From Nitrospira sp. (GTDB lineage: Bacteria; Nitrospirota; Nitrospiria; Nitrospirales; Nitrospiraceae), in NCBI GenBank assembly GCA_016715825.1, contig JADJXO010000001.1, positions 991,001 through 1,055,000 on the forward strand: a stretch of DNA of 64,000 nt. Reading direction: 5' to 3'. Positions 16,719-26,090 of the stretch are shown here, piece after piece. The position numbers were made by a program, and so were the translations under genes. A model generated the notes under the pieces. That model made no database searches. It saw only the letters and a program-made list of their open reading frames with translations, and was not told the origin of the DNA. Position 1 is the first letter of the stretch. Each line of letters begins with the position of its first letter.

Positions 16719-18272
16719 TCAATGGCGGAAGTGGCGCATGCCCGTCAGAATCATCGCCATTCCATGTTCATCTGCCGCTTTGACGACTTCGGCATCCCTG
16801 ATCGATCCACCAGGTTGAATGACGGCGATAATACCGGCTTCCGCCGCAGCATCGAGGCCGTCGCGGAACGGGAAGAACGCATCCGAAGCCATGACACAGC
16901 CCTTCACCGGCATTTGCGCTTTCATCGCCGCCAACTTCACGGAATCCACCCGGCTCATCTGCCCTGCTCCGATGCCGACCGTCTGTCCAGGCTTGGCATA
17001 GATAATCGCGTTGGACTTGACGTGTTTACAGACCTTCCAGGCAAAGGAACAGGCGGCATACTCTTCGTCCGTCGGCTTCCGGACCGTCGGCACCGTCAGT
17101 GCCCGAAGATCGGCCAACACACCGAGATCGCGATCTTGTACGATCAATCCACCGACCAGCTTCTTGAGGTCAAATCCGTCCTGTTTCCCCTTCGTCAGTG
17201 GTCCCACATCCAATAAACGAAGATCCTTCTTGCGTTTCAGTTCGGCCAACGCATCCTCAGCAAACCCAGGGGCAATAACAACCTCAACGAAGGTCGAAGT
17301 GATTTCCTTCGCCGCGGCCATATCCACAATTCGGTTAAAGGCGATCACCCCGCCAAAGGCCGAGACCGGATCAGTCTCGCGCGCCTTGATGTAGGACTCG
17401 ACCGGCGTCGCGCCAAGCGCCACCCCGCATGGATTGTTGTGCTTAATGATCGCCACCGCCGTTTCGTCATACTCCTTGACCAATTCGAGTGCGGAATTTG
17501 CGTCCAAAAAATTATTGTAGGACATGGCCTTGCCGTGAAGAATTTTCCCTCGTGAAGCAGACGGCTCGTTGCTGTGTCGTTCACGGTAGAAGGCCCCTTG
17601 CTGGTGAGGATTTTCTCCATACCGAAGCGTTTCCGCCAATTCAAACTGCAGCGATAGCACCGTCGGAAACTTCACCTCGCCACCTCGGGCCTGCTTTTCC
17701 AAGTACGCGGCAATCAATCCATCATAGCGCGCCGTATGCTGAAACACTTTCATGGCCAATTCACGGCGTAGCGCCGCCGTCACGGTATTACCCTTGACTG
17801 CATCAAGAACCCGCACGTAGTCTGCAGGATCCACCAGCACCAGCACATCTTCATGATTCTTGGCGGCTGATCGCAGCATCGACGGTCCGCCGATATCGAT
17901 ATTTTCAATGGCATCCTCGAAACGGCAATCCGGTTTCGCAATCGTGGCTTCGAAAGGGTAAAGATTCACGACCACCACATCGATAGGTCCGATCCCATGC
18001 TGGTTCATCTGTTCGACATGGGCGCTAAGTGAACGCCTGCCCAGTAAGCCACCATGAATCTTGGGATGCAACGTCTTCACCCGACCGTCGAGAATTTCGG
18101 GGGAGCCGGTATAGGCGGCCACGTCAGTCACGCGTACTCCGGCATCGCGAAGCGCCTTTGCCGTGCCCCCGGTGGACAGAATTTCAGCGCCAAGCACCTC
18201 CAAACCCTTCGCCAACTCGAGGACCCCGGTTTTATCCGAAACACTAATCAATGCCCGCTTCATGCCGGCCAT
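16719..18272 (-). CDS. purH: Bifunctional AICAR formyltransferase/IMP cyclohydrolase
   Basis: A 517-residue two-domain enzyme for the last two steps of IMP synthesis. The N-terminal MGS-like IMP cyclohydrolase (about 1-195) has SVSDKTG, STGGT, GRVKTLHPKIHGG and NLYPF. The C-terminal transformylase (about 200-517) has RYGENPHQ, the catalytic KHNNPCG segment and the terminal VKAADEHGMAMILTGMRHFRH. Length is normal. It is the upstream partner of purD. Confidence 0.98.
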   Translation of the reverse strand: MAGMKRALISVSDKTGVLELAKGLEVLGAEILSTGGTAKALRDAGVRVTDVAAYTGSPEILDGRVKTLHPKIHGGLLGRRSLSAHVEQMNQHGIGPIDVVVVNLYPFEATIAKPDCRFEDAIENIDIGGPSMLRSAAKNHEDVLVLVDPADYVRVLDAVKGNTVTAALRRELAMKVFQHTARYDGLIAAYLEKQARGGEVKFPTVLSLQFELAETLRYGENPHQQGAFYRERHSNEPSASRGKILHGKAMSYNNFLDANSALELVKEYDETAVAIIKHNNPCGVALGATPVESYIKARETDPVSAFGGVIAFNRIVDMAAAKEITSTFVEVVIAPGFAEDALAELKRKKDLRLLDVGPLTKGKQDGFDLKKLVGGLIVQDRDLGVLADLRALTVPTVRKPTDEEYAACSFAWKVCKHVKSNAIIYAKPGQTVGIGAGQMSRVDSVKLAAMKAQMPVKGCVMASDAFFPFRDGLDAAAEAGIIAVIQPGGSIRDAEVVKAADEHGMAMILTGMRHFRH

Positions 18273-18498
18273 GTTTGACTCCTTCGAATTGTGTGTAATG
18301 TCGGATGGTTACGTTGCTTGCCGATAGGCGCGCGAAGAATAGCAAATGGGTCCGGCAAGTGCAAGGCGACAGATAGCCCGTACCTGACGGACGGATCATT
18401 GACGGCAAGACCAGCAATCGGGTAACGTCAGGGCCACAATATAAGGAGGTCGTACATTCCCCTACCATAACTATTCAACTTAACCAAGGAGGTGTGCC

Positions 18499-18984
18499 AT
18501 GCTGGCTGGACGATTGGTGAAACTGATCGAAAAGAACTCCGAGCAGCTCGCCCGAGAGCTCAGCGAGAAAGTGTGGAACTCTCCCCGCTGCAGTGACCTC
18601 CACAAAGTCCCCCCGGATGAACTTCGAGCCCGTACCCGAGAGATCTACGACAATCTCAGTAATTGGCTGATGGACAAGACCGAAGTCGAAGTCGAACAGC
18701 GGTATACAGAGATCGGTGCCCGGCGTGCTGAACAAGGTGTGGCCTATAGCCACTTCCTCTGGGCGATTACGGCCACAAAGGAACACATGTGCGCCTTCGT
18801 CCAACGAGAGGGATTGTCCGACAGCGCCATGGAGCTACACGGGGAGCTGGAACTCATGCATCTCCTGAACCAGTTCTTTGATCGTGCCCTCTACTTCACA
18901 GCCGTGGGCTACGAACGAGAGCGGGCTCGCATAGGATCCAACCTCAAACGACGCAGGGAAGACCATCAGAAGGTCTATATGTAA
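18499..18984 (+). CDS. RsbRD N-terminal-like domain protein
   Basis: A 161-residue all-alpha protein with a perfect AAGGAGG before its ATG. The pattern (LIEKNSEQLARELSEK at the start, a tryptophan-containing helix, and long helices with TEVEVEQRYTEIGARRAEQG) resembles the four-helix RsbRD N-terminal (globin-like) module that in other bacteria precedes STAS or histidine-kinase domains. Here it stands alone. RsbR-type domains are stressosome sensors, but no STAS or kinase partner is encoded next to it. The assignment is from recall of the helix pattern and is moderately confident. Confidence 0.6.
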   Translation: MLAGRLVKLIEKNSEQLARELSEKVWNSPRCSDLHKVPPDELRARTREIYDNLSNWLMDKTEVEVEQRYTEIGARRAEQGVAYSHFLWAITATKEHMCAFVQREGLSDSAMELHGELELMHLLNQFFDRALYFTAVGYERERARIGSNLKRRREDHQKVYM

Positions 18985-19139
18985 ATTCTGCCTGAGAAAC
19001 AGCCATTCCTCTCCCTAGAACCTGATGGGCTCACGGCACTCGCGTGGGCCCAACACCACCGTTCTCCAGCAGTTCCTATGTTTCAGAAAGATCCGGCTTG
19101 ACCGGCTACGAATCCTGCGCCGGACATGCTCCATGGCCC

Positions 19140-19865
19140 CTACCAATCCGCACCTAACCGATCGATGACAAGTTGGTGGACCACGGTATGGTTCCCAAGA
19201 GTTGAGAGATACACAGCCGCCTCCGCCACATCGAAGGGATCAATTTTTTCACTGCGCTCGATCTCTGCCGGAGAGGCATCGACTAACTCATCGGCCACGC
19301 CTCCCGGGCAAATAGCGCTGACCTTAATGCGGTACGGTCGGCCTTCATCCGCCAAAGATTTTGTGAGCGCCATGATGCCATGCTTGGAAGCGCTGTAGGT
19401 GCCGGTCCCCGACCAGGCTTGGAGCCCCGCCACACTCGACATGTTGATGATCACGCCACCACCCTGCTGTTTCATCTGACGGAAACCTGCGCGACAGCAG
19501 AAAAATGTCCCGCGCAGATTCACTCCCATCACCTGATCGAATGTCTGAGTGCTCATTTCAGCCAAAAGGCCACCGCCGCCAATCCCCGCATTGTTGACCA
19601 GGATATCAATCCGGCCATAGCGACTGGCTGTATCACCCATTAACCGTTCAACCTGCTGCTCATCCGCCACATCGGTTGGTATGACTATCGCTTCTCCTCC
19701 GTTCCGCTGTATCTGGTGCACAGTCTGCTCACAAAGAGTTTTCCGCCTTGCAGCGACAACGACGGTGGCTCCCTCCTGACCAAACCGAAAGGCGATGGCC
19801 TTGCCAATTCCACTACTACTCCCCGTAACGATCGCAATTTTTCCGTGCAGTCGTCCGTTCTTCAT
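19140..19865 (-). CDS. Short-chain dehydrogenase/reductase
   Basis: A 241-residue classical SDR. The NAD(P) motif TGSSSGIG is at about 14-21, NNAG near 90, and the catalytic Ser (MSSVAG), Tyr and Lys (YSASK) are at about 138-160. An arginine-rich segment after the second strand (AARRK) favours NADP. The C-terminal LGNHTVVHQLVIDRLG matches the usual NHTIxELxIRP-type end. The substrate is not predictable. An IS630 element sits 22 bp upstream of its start, so its original promoter has probably been displaced. Confidence 0.9.
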   Translation of the reverse strand: MKNGRLHGKIAIVTGSSSGIGKAIAFRFGQEGATVVVAARRKTLCEQTVHQIQRNGGEAIVIPTDVADEQQVERLMGDTASRYGRIDILVNNAGIGGGGLLAEMSTQTFDQVMGVNLRGTFFCCRAGFRQMKQQGGGVIINMSSVAGLQAWSGTGTYSASKHGIMALTKSLADEGRPYRIKVSAICPGGVADELVDASPAEIERSEKIDPFDVAEAAVYLSTLGNHTVVHQLVIDRLGADW

Positions 19866-19887
19866 CTCGAGCCTCGGCTTGGCTTGA

Positions 19888-20988
19888 TACTACTCATAGG
19901 TCAGTAATATAGACAACAGTAGTGGGGTGTGAGATACTCCGTCTCGCGATGAGACGCGACGGACGCACCCTCGATCACCGGACCTTGGAGACGATTCGCA
20001 CAATGGCCGTGGCGCGAGTCCAGGAGGGCGAACAGCCAAGCGAGGTGATCGCCAGTTACGGATTCCATCGGTGCACGATTTACCGCTGGCTCAAAGCGGT
20101 TCGCGGTCGCGGCCAGGGATTCGAGGCATTGGCGGCGCGGCCAGCGACCGGGCGCCCACGGACCTTGACGGCAGCGCAGGAACGGCAGGTGTTCCGTTGG
20201 ATCAACGGCAAGAATCCAAGGCAGTACGGGTTTGACTTTGGCCTCTGGACCCGGCAGATCGTGCGTGACTTGATTGTCCAGCGATTCGGCGTGCGCCTGA
20301 GCCTGGCGTCGATCGGAGCGGTGCTGGCGCGCCAAGGGCTGACGCCACAGAAGCCGTTACAGCGGGCCTACCAGCGCGATCCCGCGGCGATTGTACGCTG
20401 GCAGCATGAGACCTATCCCGCGATTGTGCGCACAGCCAAGCGGGACCAGGCCGAGATCTATTTCTGGGATGAGTCGGGCTTTCGAGCCGATGCCGTGCAG
20501 GGCAGGACCTGGGGGGCCAAAGGCCAGACCCCGGTGGTATCGGTCCCCGGGCAGCGTCAGCGCATCAGCGCCGCCTCGGCGATCAGTGCCAAGGGGGCGT
20601 TCTGGTTTGCCACCTATGCGGGTGGGTTGACGGGCGAGCGGTTCGTGACCTTACTGCGCCGGCTGCTGCGGGGCCGTCGCAAGCCCCTGCATCTGATCCT
20701 GGATGGGTTGCCGGCGCACAAAACCAAGGCGGTCACTCAGTATGTCGCGGACCTCGATGGCAAACTAACCCTGCATTATCTGCCTGGCTATGCCCCGGAT
20801 CTCAACCCCGACGAACTGGTCTGGGCACGCGAAGCGCACCGGCAATGCCCGGCGTCCGCTCCAGAAGGGGGAACAGCTCGACGAGCGTGTGAGCAGGCAG
20901 CTGGCGGAGATCGGTCGCAGGCCTGTCTTGGTGCGGTCGTTCTTCAAGCATCCCAGTGTCGCCTATATTGCTGACTTCTGAGTAATAC
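19888..20988 (+). mobile_element. IS630-family insertion sequence
   Basis: About 1.1 kb, bounded by imperfect terminal inverted repeats of about 33 bp. The left end starts TACTACTCATAGGTCAG (19888) and the complement of the right end reads TATTACTCAGAAGTCAG (ending 20988). Both ends carry a TA dinucleotide, as expected for a family that inserts at and duplicates TA. It contains a single transposase gene with a frameshift. It lies directly upstream of the SDR gene on the opposite strand. Confidence 0.85.
19922..20981 (+). pseudogene. IS630-family transposase, frameshifted near its C-terminus
   Basis: An N-terminal HTH (helix after PSEVIASYG) is followed by a DDE domain with the triad in FWDESGF, LILDGLPAHK and LNPDELVW. 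Immediately after LVW (about 20825) the frame changes. The expected ending HAKRTGNARRPL through SVAYIADF is encoded in another frame up to the stop at 20981, while the original frame runs on as nonsense to 20974. A 2-nt deletion explains this. All three catalytic acids are kept, but the last 50 or so residues are lost. The start could be the GTG at 19922 or, more likely, the ATG at 19949. Confidence 0.82.
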
Positions 20989-21650
20989 CTCCTCAACTCA
21001 ATACACAGTCCTTCACAAAAGGTTAGAAGTGAGCCTTACACTTGCCGTTGATTTCTCCAATTGGTGATTTCGAACACGGCCTTACCTGCGGCTCACCCGT
21101 CGAGAGTCCCTCCCTCCAAATGGAAACGCACTGTATCGTCGTCCGCGAACCTCCCCATTCCTACCCAATTCAGTTTCCTCAAAGAGTGCCCATCGGATGG
21201 CGCTGCCGGTCGAACCCGTAGGTTACGTCGCTCCATCACTCATCTCCCATCATGTTCAGCTATTTCAACATGTTCAGTTGGAATTCTTCAAAATGCACCA
21301 GTTTGGGATTATACACATTCTGGGCACAATCTGGCTGACGACGAAGATTTCACCCTAGTACATCGGCCATCAATTGTGATACCGTGACATGTCGCACTTC
21401 AGTCATCACATTACCCATAGCAGGCTGACCTCATGATGCGTGCGGGAATCTTGACCGACGGTCGTGGTGCATTAATACTCCTTGCCGAGGTGTGCATCCC
21501 TCAGCATCTGTTTCCACCATCGATAACGCCTCAATGCGTCAATCACGACCAGCCTTCGTTCAATCGCCCCTCTCTCCTCATGGGATATGCAACCCAGGCT
21601 TTTGATCTTATTCAACCATGTGAACGACCGACCGAAGGAATGAATGAACT
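20989..21650. other. 660-bp stretch without a convincing gene
   Basis: Short open frames on both strands have no ribosome site and no recognisable domain. On the minus strand near 21115-21180 a fragment reads as DDDTVRFHLEGGTLDG before a stop, which could be the remains of a decayed gene; I cannot identify it. The stretch separates the IS630 element from the coiled-coil gene and may be degraded accessory DNA. Confidence 0.5.
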
Positions 21651-24644
21651 ATGAGCACACTGAGTAAATGGTTGCAGCCGCCCCCCAAAGACTCGATTGA
21701 ACAGCAATACCAGGAGCTCGCCAATCTCTTACGCACAAAAGAACGGACGTTGGAGACGACCTCGCACGATTTGAAGGTAAAAACGGCGGCGATGCAAATT
21801 CTTGAACAGAAGGTTATGTCGTCGGAGAGCACGCTCACCTCCGTTCAACGAGAACTCAGCGCGCGCACCGAACAGTTAAAGGCACTTGAAACGGAATTGG
21901 CCGCACGATCGAATCGGGTGACCGCCCTGGAATCTGAAGGAGATGTCGTGCGCCAACGCATGACTGATCTCAATTTGATTATTTCAGACCAGGCGGAAGA
22001 ACTTCGTGGAGCCCAGCAGGCTCGTCACGCCGCCGAGCAGGCACAAGAAGTCCTGAGGGAAGAGATCCGGGTTCTGCGCGACCATATCACCCAACTCAAT
22101 GAAGGCCTCACCGATCGAAACTATCTCCGCGCCCAGCTTGAAAAAATGGGGGCGGCCCAAGACCGCGTGCATAGACTGGAAATCGAGTTCAGCGACCGCG
22201 AAGCCGCCCATCGGGCGACCATCCAACAGCTCGAACAATCCATCGCCGAACGTGATCAACGCATCCATCAGTTTGATACAACCGCCGCCGCTCAGGCGGA
22301 CGAAGTCCGTGAGGCCCAGCAAACCTGTCATGCCGCTGAACAGGCACAAGCAGTGCTGAAAGAAGAGATCCGAGTCCTCCGCGAGCACATCACCCAACTC
22401 AATGAAGGTCTTGCCGACCACGATCGCCTCCGTGCCCAGCTCGCAAAGCTCGATTCCACTCAAGACCGCGTGCATCAACTCGAAGTCGAGCTCGGTGACC
22501 GCGAAGCCGCCCATCGGGCGACCATCCAACGGCTTGAAACATCCATCGCCGAACGTGATCAACGCATCCATCAGTTTGATACAACCGCCGCCGCTCAGGC
22601 GGATGAAGTCCGTGAGGCCCAGCAAACCTGTCATGCCGCTGAACAGGCACAAGCAGTGCTGAAAGAAGAGATCCGAGTCCTCCGCGAGCACATCACCCAA
22701 CTCAGCGAAGGGGTCGCAGACCGCGATCGCCTCCGTGCCCAGGTCGCGAAGCTCGACTCCACACAAGACCGCGTGCATCAACTCGAGGTCGAGCTCAGCG
22801 ACCGCGAAGCCGCCCATCGGGCGACCATCCAACAGTTCGAAAAGTCCATCGCGGAACGCGACCGGCGTCTCAGTAAGGTCGATACGAGTACTGCCGCTCA
22901 GGCAGAGGAACTCCGTAGAGCTCACCAAGCCTGTCACGCCGCCGAGCAGGCGCAAGAAGTCCTGAAGGAAGAGATCCGGGTCCTGCGCGACCACATCACC
23001 CAACTCAACGAAGGCCTCGCAGACCGCGATCGCCTCCGTGCCCAGCTAGAGAAACTCGAGTCGGTACAAGACCGCGTGCATCAACTCGAGGTCGAGCTCA
23101 GCGACCGCGAAGCGGCCCACCGCGGCATGCTCCAACAGCTCGAACAATCCATCGCCGAACGTGATCAACGCATCCATCAGTTTGATACAACCGCCGCCGC
23201 TCAGGCGGATGAAGTCCGTGAGGCCCAGCAAACCTGTCATGCCGCTGAACAGGCACAAGCAGTGCTGAAAGAAGAGATCCGAGTCCTCCGCGAGCACATC
23301 ACCCAACTCAATGAAGGTCTTGCCGACCACGATCGCCTCCGTGCCCAGCTCGCAAAGCTCGATTCCACTCAAGACCGCGTGCATCAACTGGAAGTTGAGC
23401 TCAGCGACCGCGAAGCCGCCCACCGCGGCATGCTCCAACAGCTCGAAACATCCATCGTCGAACGCGATAAGAGGATTGAGAAGCTTGTGCCAGTCAATCA
23501 TCTCCTTCGTGAAAAGGAGTCCGAAATCAAGGAGTGGGAGAAAAAACTCACTCGCACCGTCCGCGAACATGAGGGGCAGCTCACCAAACTCCAAGAACAA
23601 TGCGCCGCCCAGGAGCAACGTCGCGAACAGCATCAGCTCGCTGAGCACCAACTCCGCGAGGAACAGAGACTCGCCAAACACCAAGTTCATGAACGAGATG
23701 AACAGATCGCACGTCTCCAGCGACAGCTGCAAGACCTGGAGGCCGTGCGCCAAAACCTGACCGCGGATGTACAGCGGATTCCGGAGAAAGATGAGCAGAT
23801 CAATCGCCTTCGAAAGCGGCTCAGAGAAATGCAAGCCGAACTTCGCGCAGAGGCCTCCGCTTCCGTGAAGGGATCGAGCGCTCTCAAGGTAACTCCGCTC
23901 GCCAAGCTCACCCCCAGCGCTCACCCAACTCCGAGTACCATCTCTACGCCAACGAGCGCCGTACTAGCTCAGGGCTCACAGAACAGCACACGACAAGATT
24001 CCCACGCCAAACCGGACAAGTCTGGTGTTGCATCCAAAGCCAAAGCTGAGCCGGTCACCAAGACGGCTACCGACCCTAAACCAACCCCTGAGACCAAGGC
24101 AACTCCCAACAAAGCCGTCTCTGGTACTCCCGTCTCTCCAGCAGCCGTCATCTCCCGGCAGGGACGACCGAACGGCACTGGGCAGGATTCCCACGCCGAA
24201 CAGCCTAAGTCCGGTGCCACTCCCAGCCCGAAAGCCGAGCTCATCAACAAGGCTGTTCCCAGCGCAAAACAATCCCCTAGCGCCAAGGTGGTTGCTCCCA
24301 CCAAACCAGCCGTGAGTGCTAAGGCAACTCCTGCAGGGGCTGTTTCCAGTCAGGCGGTCCTGAATGGCGCAGGGAAAAGTTCCCCAGTCGTTCCACCTAA
24401 ATCCGGTAATGGGAAGAATGCGCCGAAGGACGATCTCCAAAAGATCAACGGGATCGGACCGGTTTTCGCACAGACCCTCAACAAGCTGGGCACCTACACA
24501 TTTATTCAGATCGCTCGGTGGAAACCGGAAGATATCAAGAAGATCTCCAAGAAGCTCGACACCGACCCTGAACGGATCAAACGGGAAAATTGGATCGCGG
24601 ATGCGAAGAAGCACCACTTTCGAAAGTACGGAGAGAAACTCTAG
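21651..24644 (+). CDS. Giant coiled-coil repeat protein with C-terminal helix-hairpin-helix domain
   Basis: A 997-residue protein. Residues 1-100 form a coiled coil with no signal peptide. Residues about 103-608 are five tandem 101-residue coiled-coil repeats, each containing versions of AEQAQ.VLKEEIRVLR and HQLEVELSDREAAHR. Residues 609-740 are more Glu/Gln/Arg-rich coil, and 744-922 a Pro/Ala/Thr/Lys/Ser low-complexity linker with three diverged QDSHA..KSG units. Residues 923-997 are an HhH-type domain (LQKINGIGPVFAQTLNKLG, then IARWKPEDIKK). That domain type occurs in NuoE-like and ribosomal-L21-like fusions and may bind DNA or RNA or mediate protein contacts. It looks like a cytoplasmic scaffold; the function is unknown. 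A plausible Shine-Dalgarno GAAGGA lies upstream. Confidence 0.85.
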   Translation: MSTLSKWLQPPPKDSIEQQYQELANLLRTKERTLETTSHDLKVKTAAMQILEQKVMSSESTLTSVQRELSARTEQLKALETELAARSNRVTALESEGDVVRQRMTDLNLIISDQAEELRGAQQARHAAEQAQEVLREEIRVLRDHITQLNEGLTDRNYLRAQLEKMGAAQDRVHRLEIEFSDREAAHRATIQQLEQSIAERDQRIHQFDTTAAAQADEVREAQQTCHAAEQAQAVLKEEIRVLREHITQLNEGLADHDRLRAQLAKLDSTQDRVHQLEVELGDREAAHRATIQRLETSIAERDQRIHQFDTTAAAQADEVREAQQTCHAAEQAQAVLKEEIRVLREHITQLSEGVADRDRLRAQVAKLDSTQDRVHQLEVELSDREAAHRATIQQFEKSIAERDRRLSKVDTSTAAQAEELRRAHQACHAAEQAQEVLKEEIRVLRDHITQLNEGLADRDRLRAQLEKLESVQDRVHQLEVELSDREAAHRGMLQQLEQSIAERDQRIHQFDTTAAAQADEVREAQQTCHAAEQAQAVLKEEIRVLREHITQLNEGLADHDRLRAQLAKLDSTQDRVHQLEVELSDREAAHRGMLQQLETSIVERDKRIEKLVPVNHLLREKESEIKEWEKKLTRTVREHEGQLTKLQEQCAAQEQRREQHQLAEHQLREEQRLAKHQVHERDEQIARLQRQLQDLEAVRQNLTADVQRIPEKDEQINRLRKRLREMQAELRAEASASVKGSSALKVTPLAKLTPSAHPTPSTISTPTSAVLAQGSQNSTRQDSHAKPDKSGVASKAKAEPVTKTATDPKPTPETKATPNKAVSGTPVSPAAVISRQGRPNGTGQDSHAEQPKSGATPSPKAELINKAVPSAKQSPSAKVVAPTKPAVSAKATPAGAVSSQAVLNGAGKSSPVVPPKSGNGKNAPKDDLQKINGIGPVFAQTLNKLGTYTFIQIARWKPEDIKKISKKLDTDPERIKRENWIADAKKHHFRKYGEKL
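21958..23472 (+). repeat. Five tandem 303-bp in-frame repeats
   Basis: The period is exactly 303 bp: units begin near 21958, 22261, 22564, 22867 and 23170, judged from the recurring GCATCCATCAGTTTGATAC start at 22261, 22564 and 23170. Units 2, 3 and 5 are almost identical at DNA level over roughly their first 200 nt. Units 1 and 4 share different wording (QEVL..LRDHITQ rather than QAVL..LREHITQ), so units 1-2 and 4-5 look like copies of a 606-bp pair. Copy number is likely variable, and long-read support is needed to trust it. Confidence 0.92.
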
Positions 24645-24740
24645 CTATTCGAGAGAAAGCCATTCCAGCGTGGATGTTGAAGTCGCACCTTCTCTCCCCT
24701 GCCTACATTTCACCAACCACCCGTCCACCCCAGCGTTCTC

Positions 24741-25421
24741 TTAACGCTCAGCTGCAAGAAGGAATGCATTGAGCAACGGATGTGGGTGATCGGGGCGCGA
24801 TTTCGCTTGTGGAATAAACAGCGTCCCAACGAAGAAACGATGGTGCGAGAGTTCCATCACGCGACACTCACCTTCAGCATCCATCCCGACCACGTCAAAA
24901 CCAGCAAGAGCGATCTGATCGACATAGTCAGGATTGACGCCGAAATTACAGTAGTAGCGTTCAATAATCAGGGCGGCCGCATAGGCCGCCGCCGTTCTTG
25001 AGCCAGGGGCGAGCAAGATCCCCATCTCGTGACCCACAAGAGAACAAGCCAGTCGCGACACGATCAGGCAAGAGGCAGACGGATCATATTCCTCGTGCTG
25101 GGCATCACGAATCCCTAAGACGTTGCGCGCGAATTCTATGACCATATGCTGATACCCGCCACATGTCCCTAGCGTCGGCACATCCCGCTCCCGAGCAAAC
25201 TGTATGGCGTCAAGCGTGCGGTTAAGATTTCGATAGGGACTCCCGGGCCCAAACCAAATCCCATCAAATTCCGACAGAGTGGTGATGTCGGCATCAGCCG
25301 TTGAGATCCACTCGGATTGCACGTCGAGTCCCAGCGCGGACGCAGAGTGGGCGATCGCCGCATCGGTTTGCACGTGCGGTTCAAAGGACGGGTCGTACTC
25401 GGCAACGATGGCGAGCTTCAT
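24741..25421 (-). CDS. Standalone CTP-synthase-like class I glutamine amidotransferase
   Basis: A 226-residue protein matching only the glutaminase half of CTP synthase. It has the nucleophile elbow GTCGGYQHMVIEFARNVLG (Cys near residue 94), the preceding GIWFGPGSPY oxyanion-region strand, and C-terminal HHRFFVGTLFIPQ in place of the usual FHPE catalytic His-Glu pair. The synthetase half is absent. Such short homologues exist in several phyla with unknown acceptor. The altered FIPQ end makes normal glutaminase activity doubtful. It may act on another gamma-glutamyl substrate. Confidence 0.8.
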   Translation of the reverse strand: MKLAIVAEYDPSFEPHVQTDAAIAHSASALGLDVQSEWISTADADITTLSEFDGIWFGPGSPYRNLNRTLDAIQFARERDVPTLGTCGGYQHMVIEFARNVLGIRDAQHEEYDPSASCLIVSRLACSLVGHEMGILLAPGSRTAAAYAAALIIERYYCNFGVNPDYVDQIALAGFDVVGMDAEGECRVMELSHHRFFVGTLFIPQAKSRPDHPHPLLNAFLLAAER

Positions 25422-25430
25422 CTACGAGCA

Positions 25431-25835
25431 TTACCTAATGAGCTGACTGCCCTGCATCATACCTTCCCTATGCCTACCATTGGGAGTGGGATTTCTATCT
25501 AGGCTTCGTCCGCATGGATTGCTATCCGGAAGGTCGTTCGCCCCTCCCGCGTCTCGCCGCCGATCAGATAAGATCGTGTTGTATTGTGACGATTTCCGTT
25601 CATTGATCGCAAAGGTCTCAAGGTCAATCGCTTCTACCGCATACCAGTCATCGATCATAGTCGACGCCGGGCTGTAGGTTTCTCCTCGTGTGATGTCGCC
25701 GAACACGTCGGCTGGTTCCACAATTCGTTCATAGCACCCTGCCACATTAAGGCAGATACCCAGTAGGATGATGAGCTGCCAATGACTGACGACAACATCC
25801 AGCGCTGTTTTGACCACTAATTCCCGTTTGTACAT
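25431..25835 (-). CDS. Putative lipoprotein
   Basis: A 134-residue open frame directly upstream of the amidotransferase gene on the same strand. From the ATG at 25835 it has basic residues, a hydrophobic segment (WQLIILLGICLNV) and a lipobox-like VAGC near residue 37, then a polar acidic domain (EPADVFGDITRGETYSP). There is no clear Shine-Dalgarno. No family is recognised. The lipobox and strand co-orientation support it, but the poor ribosome site and odd C-terminus leave doubt. Confidence 0.42.
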   Translation of the reverse strand: MYKRELVVKTALDVVVSHWQLIILLGICLNVAGCYERIVEPADVFGDITRGETYSPASTMIDDWYAVEAIDLETFAINERKSSQYNTILSDRRRDAGGANDLPDSNPCGRSLDRNPTPNGRHREGMMQGSQLIR

Positions 25836-26090
25836 GGTGTTTTGGAACTTGGAGGGGTGGCTGTCTGTTCGGATCATGAACGTCAACTTCCTTAATCAGC
25901 ACGACTATTTTACACTGTGCAGGAACTCAGACTAGCCAGATGGTGTGAGTGTGTTAATGAGGTCGCCGTGCTGGAGTAATAGTCAGTGGACAGAAGGCGT
26001 ATGAAGGCCCGCATAAGTCTGTACATCGCTCGCTCACCCACCGGTTCCACTGTTTGACTTCCCCTCCCCATCTCCATAGAATCTTCCGCC

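Noticed and set aside
21061..21387. 108-residue frame upstream of the coiled-coil gene
   Set aside because: Low-complexity, no start signal, no domain; region looks decayed.
21984..23003. Long antisense open frame over the coiled-coil gene
   Set aside because: It exists only because the 303-bp repeats share codon phase; the product is leucine/glycine-rich, has no ribosome site and duplicates itself with the repeat.
23046..23924. Second long antisense open frame over the coiled-coil gene
   Set aside because: Same cause as above: a shadow of the repeat coding strand.
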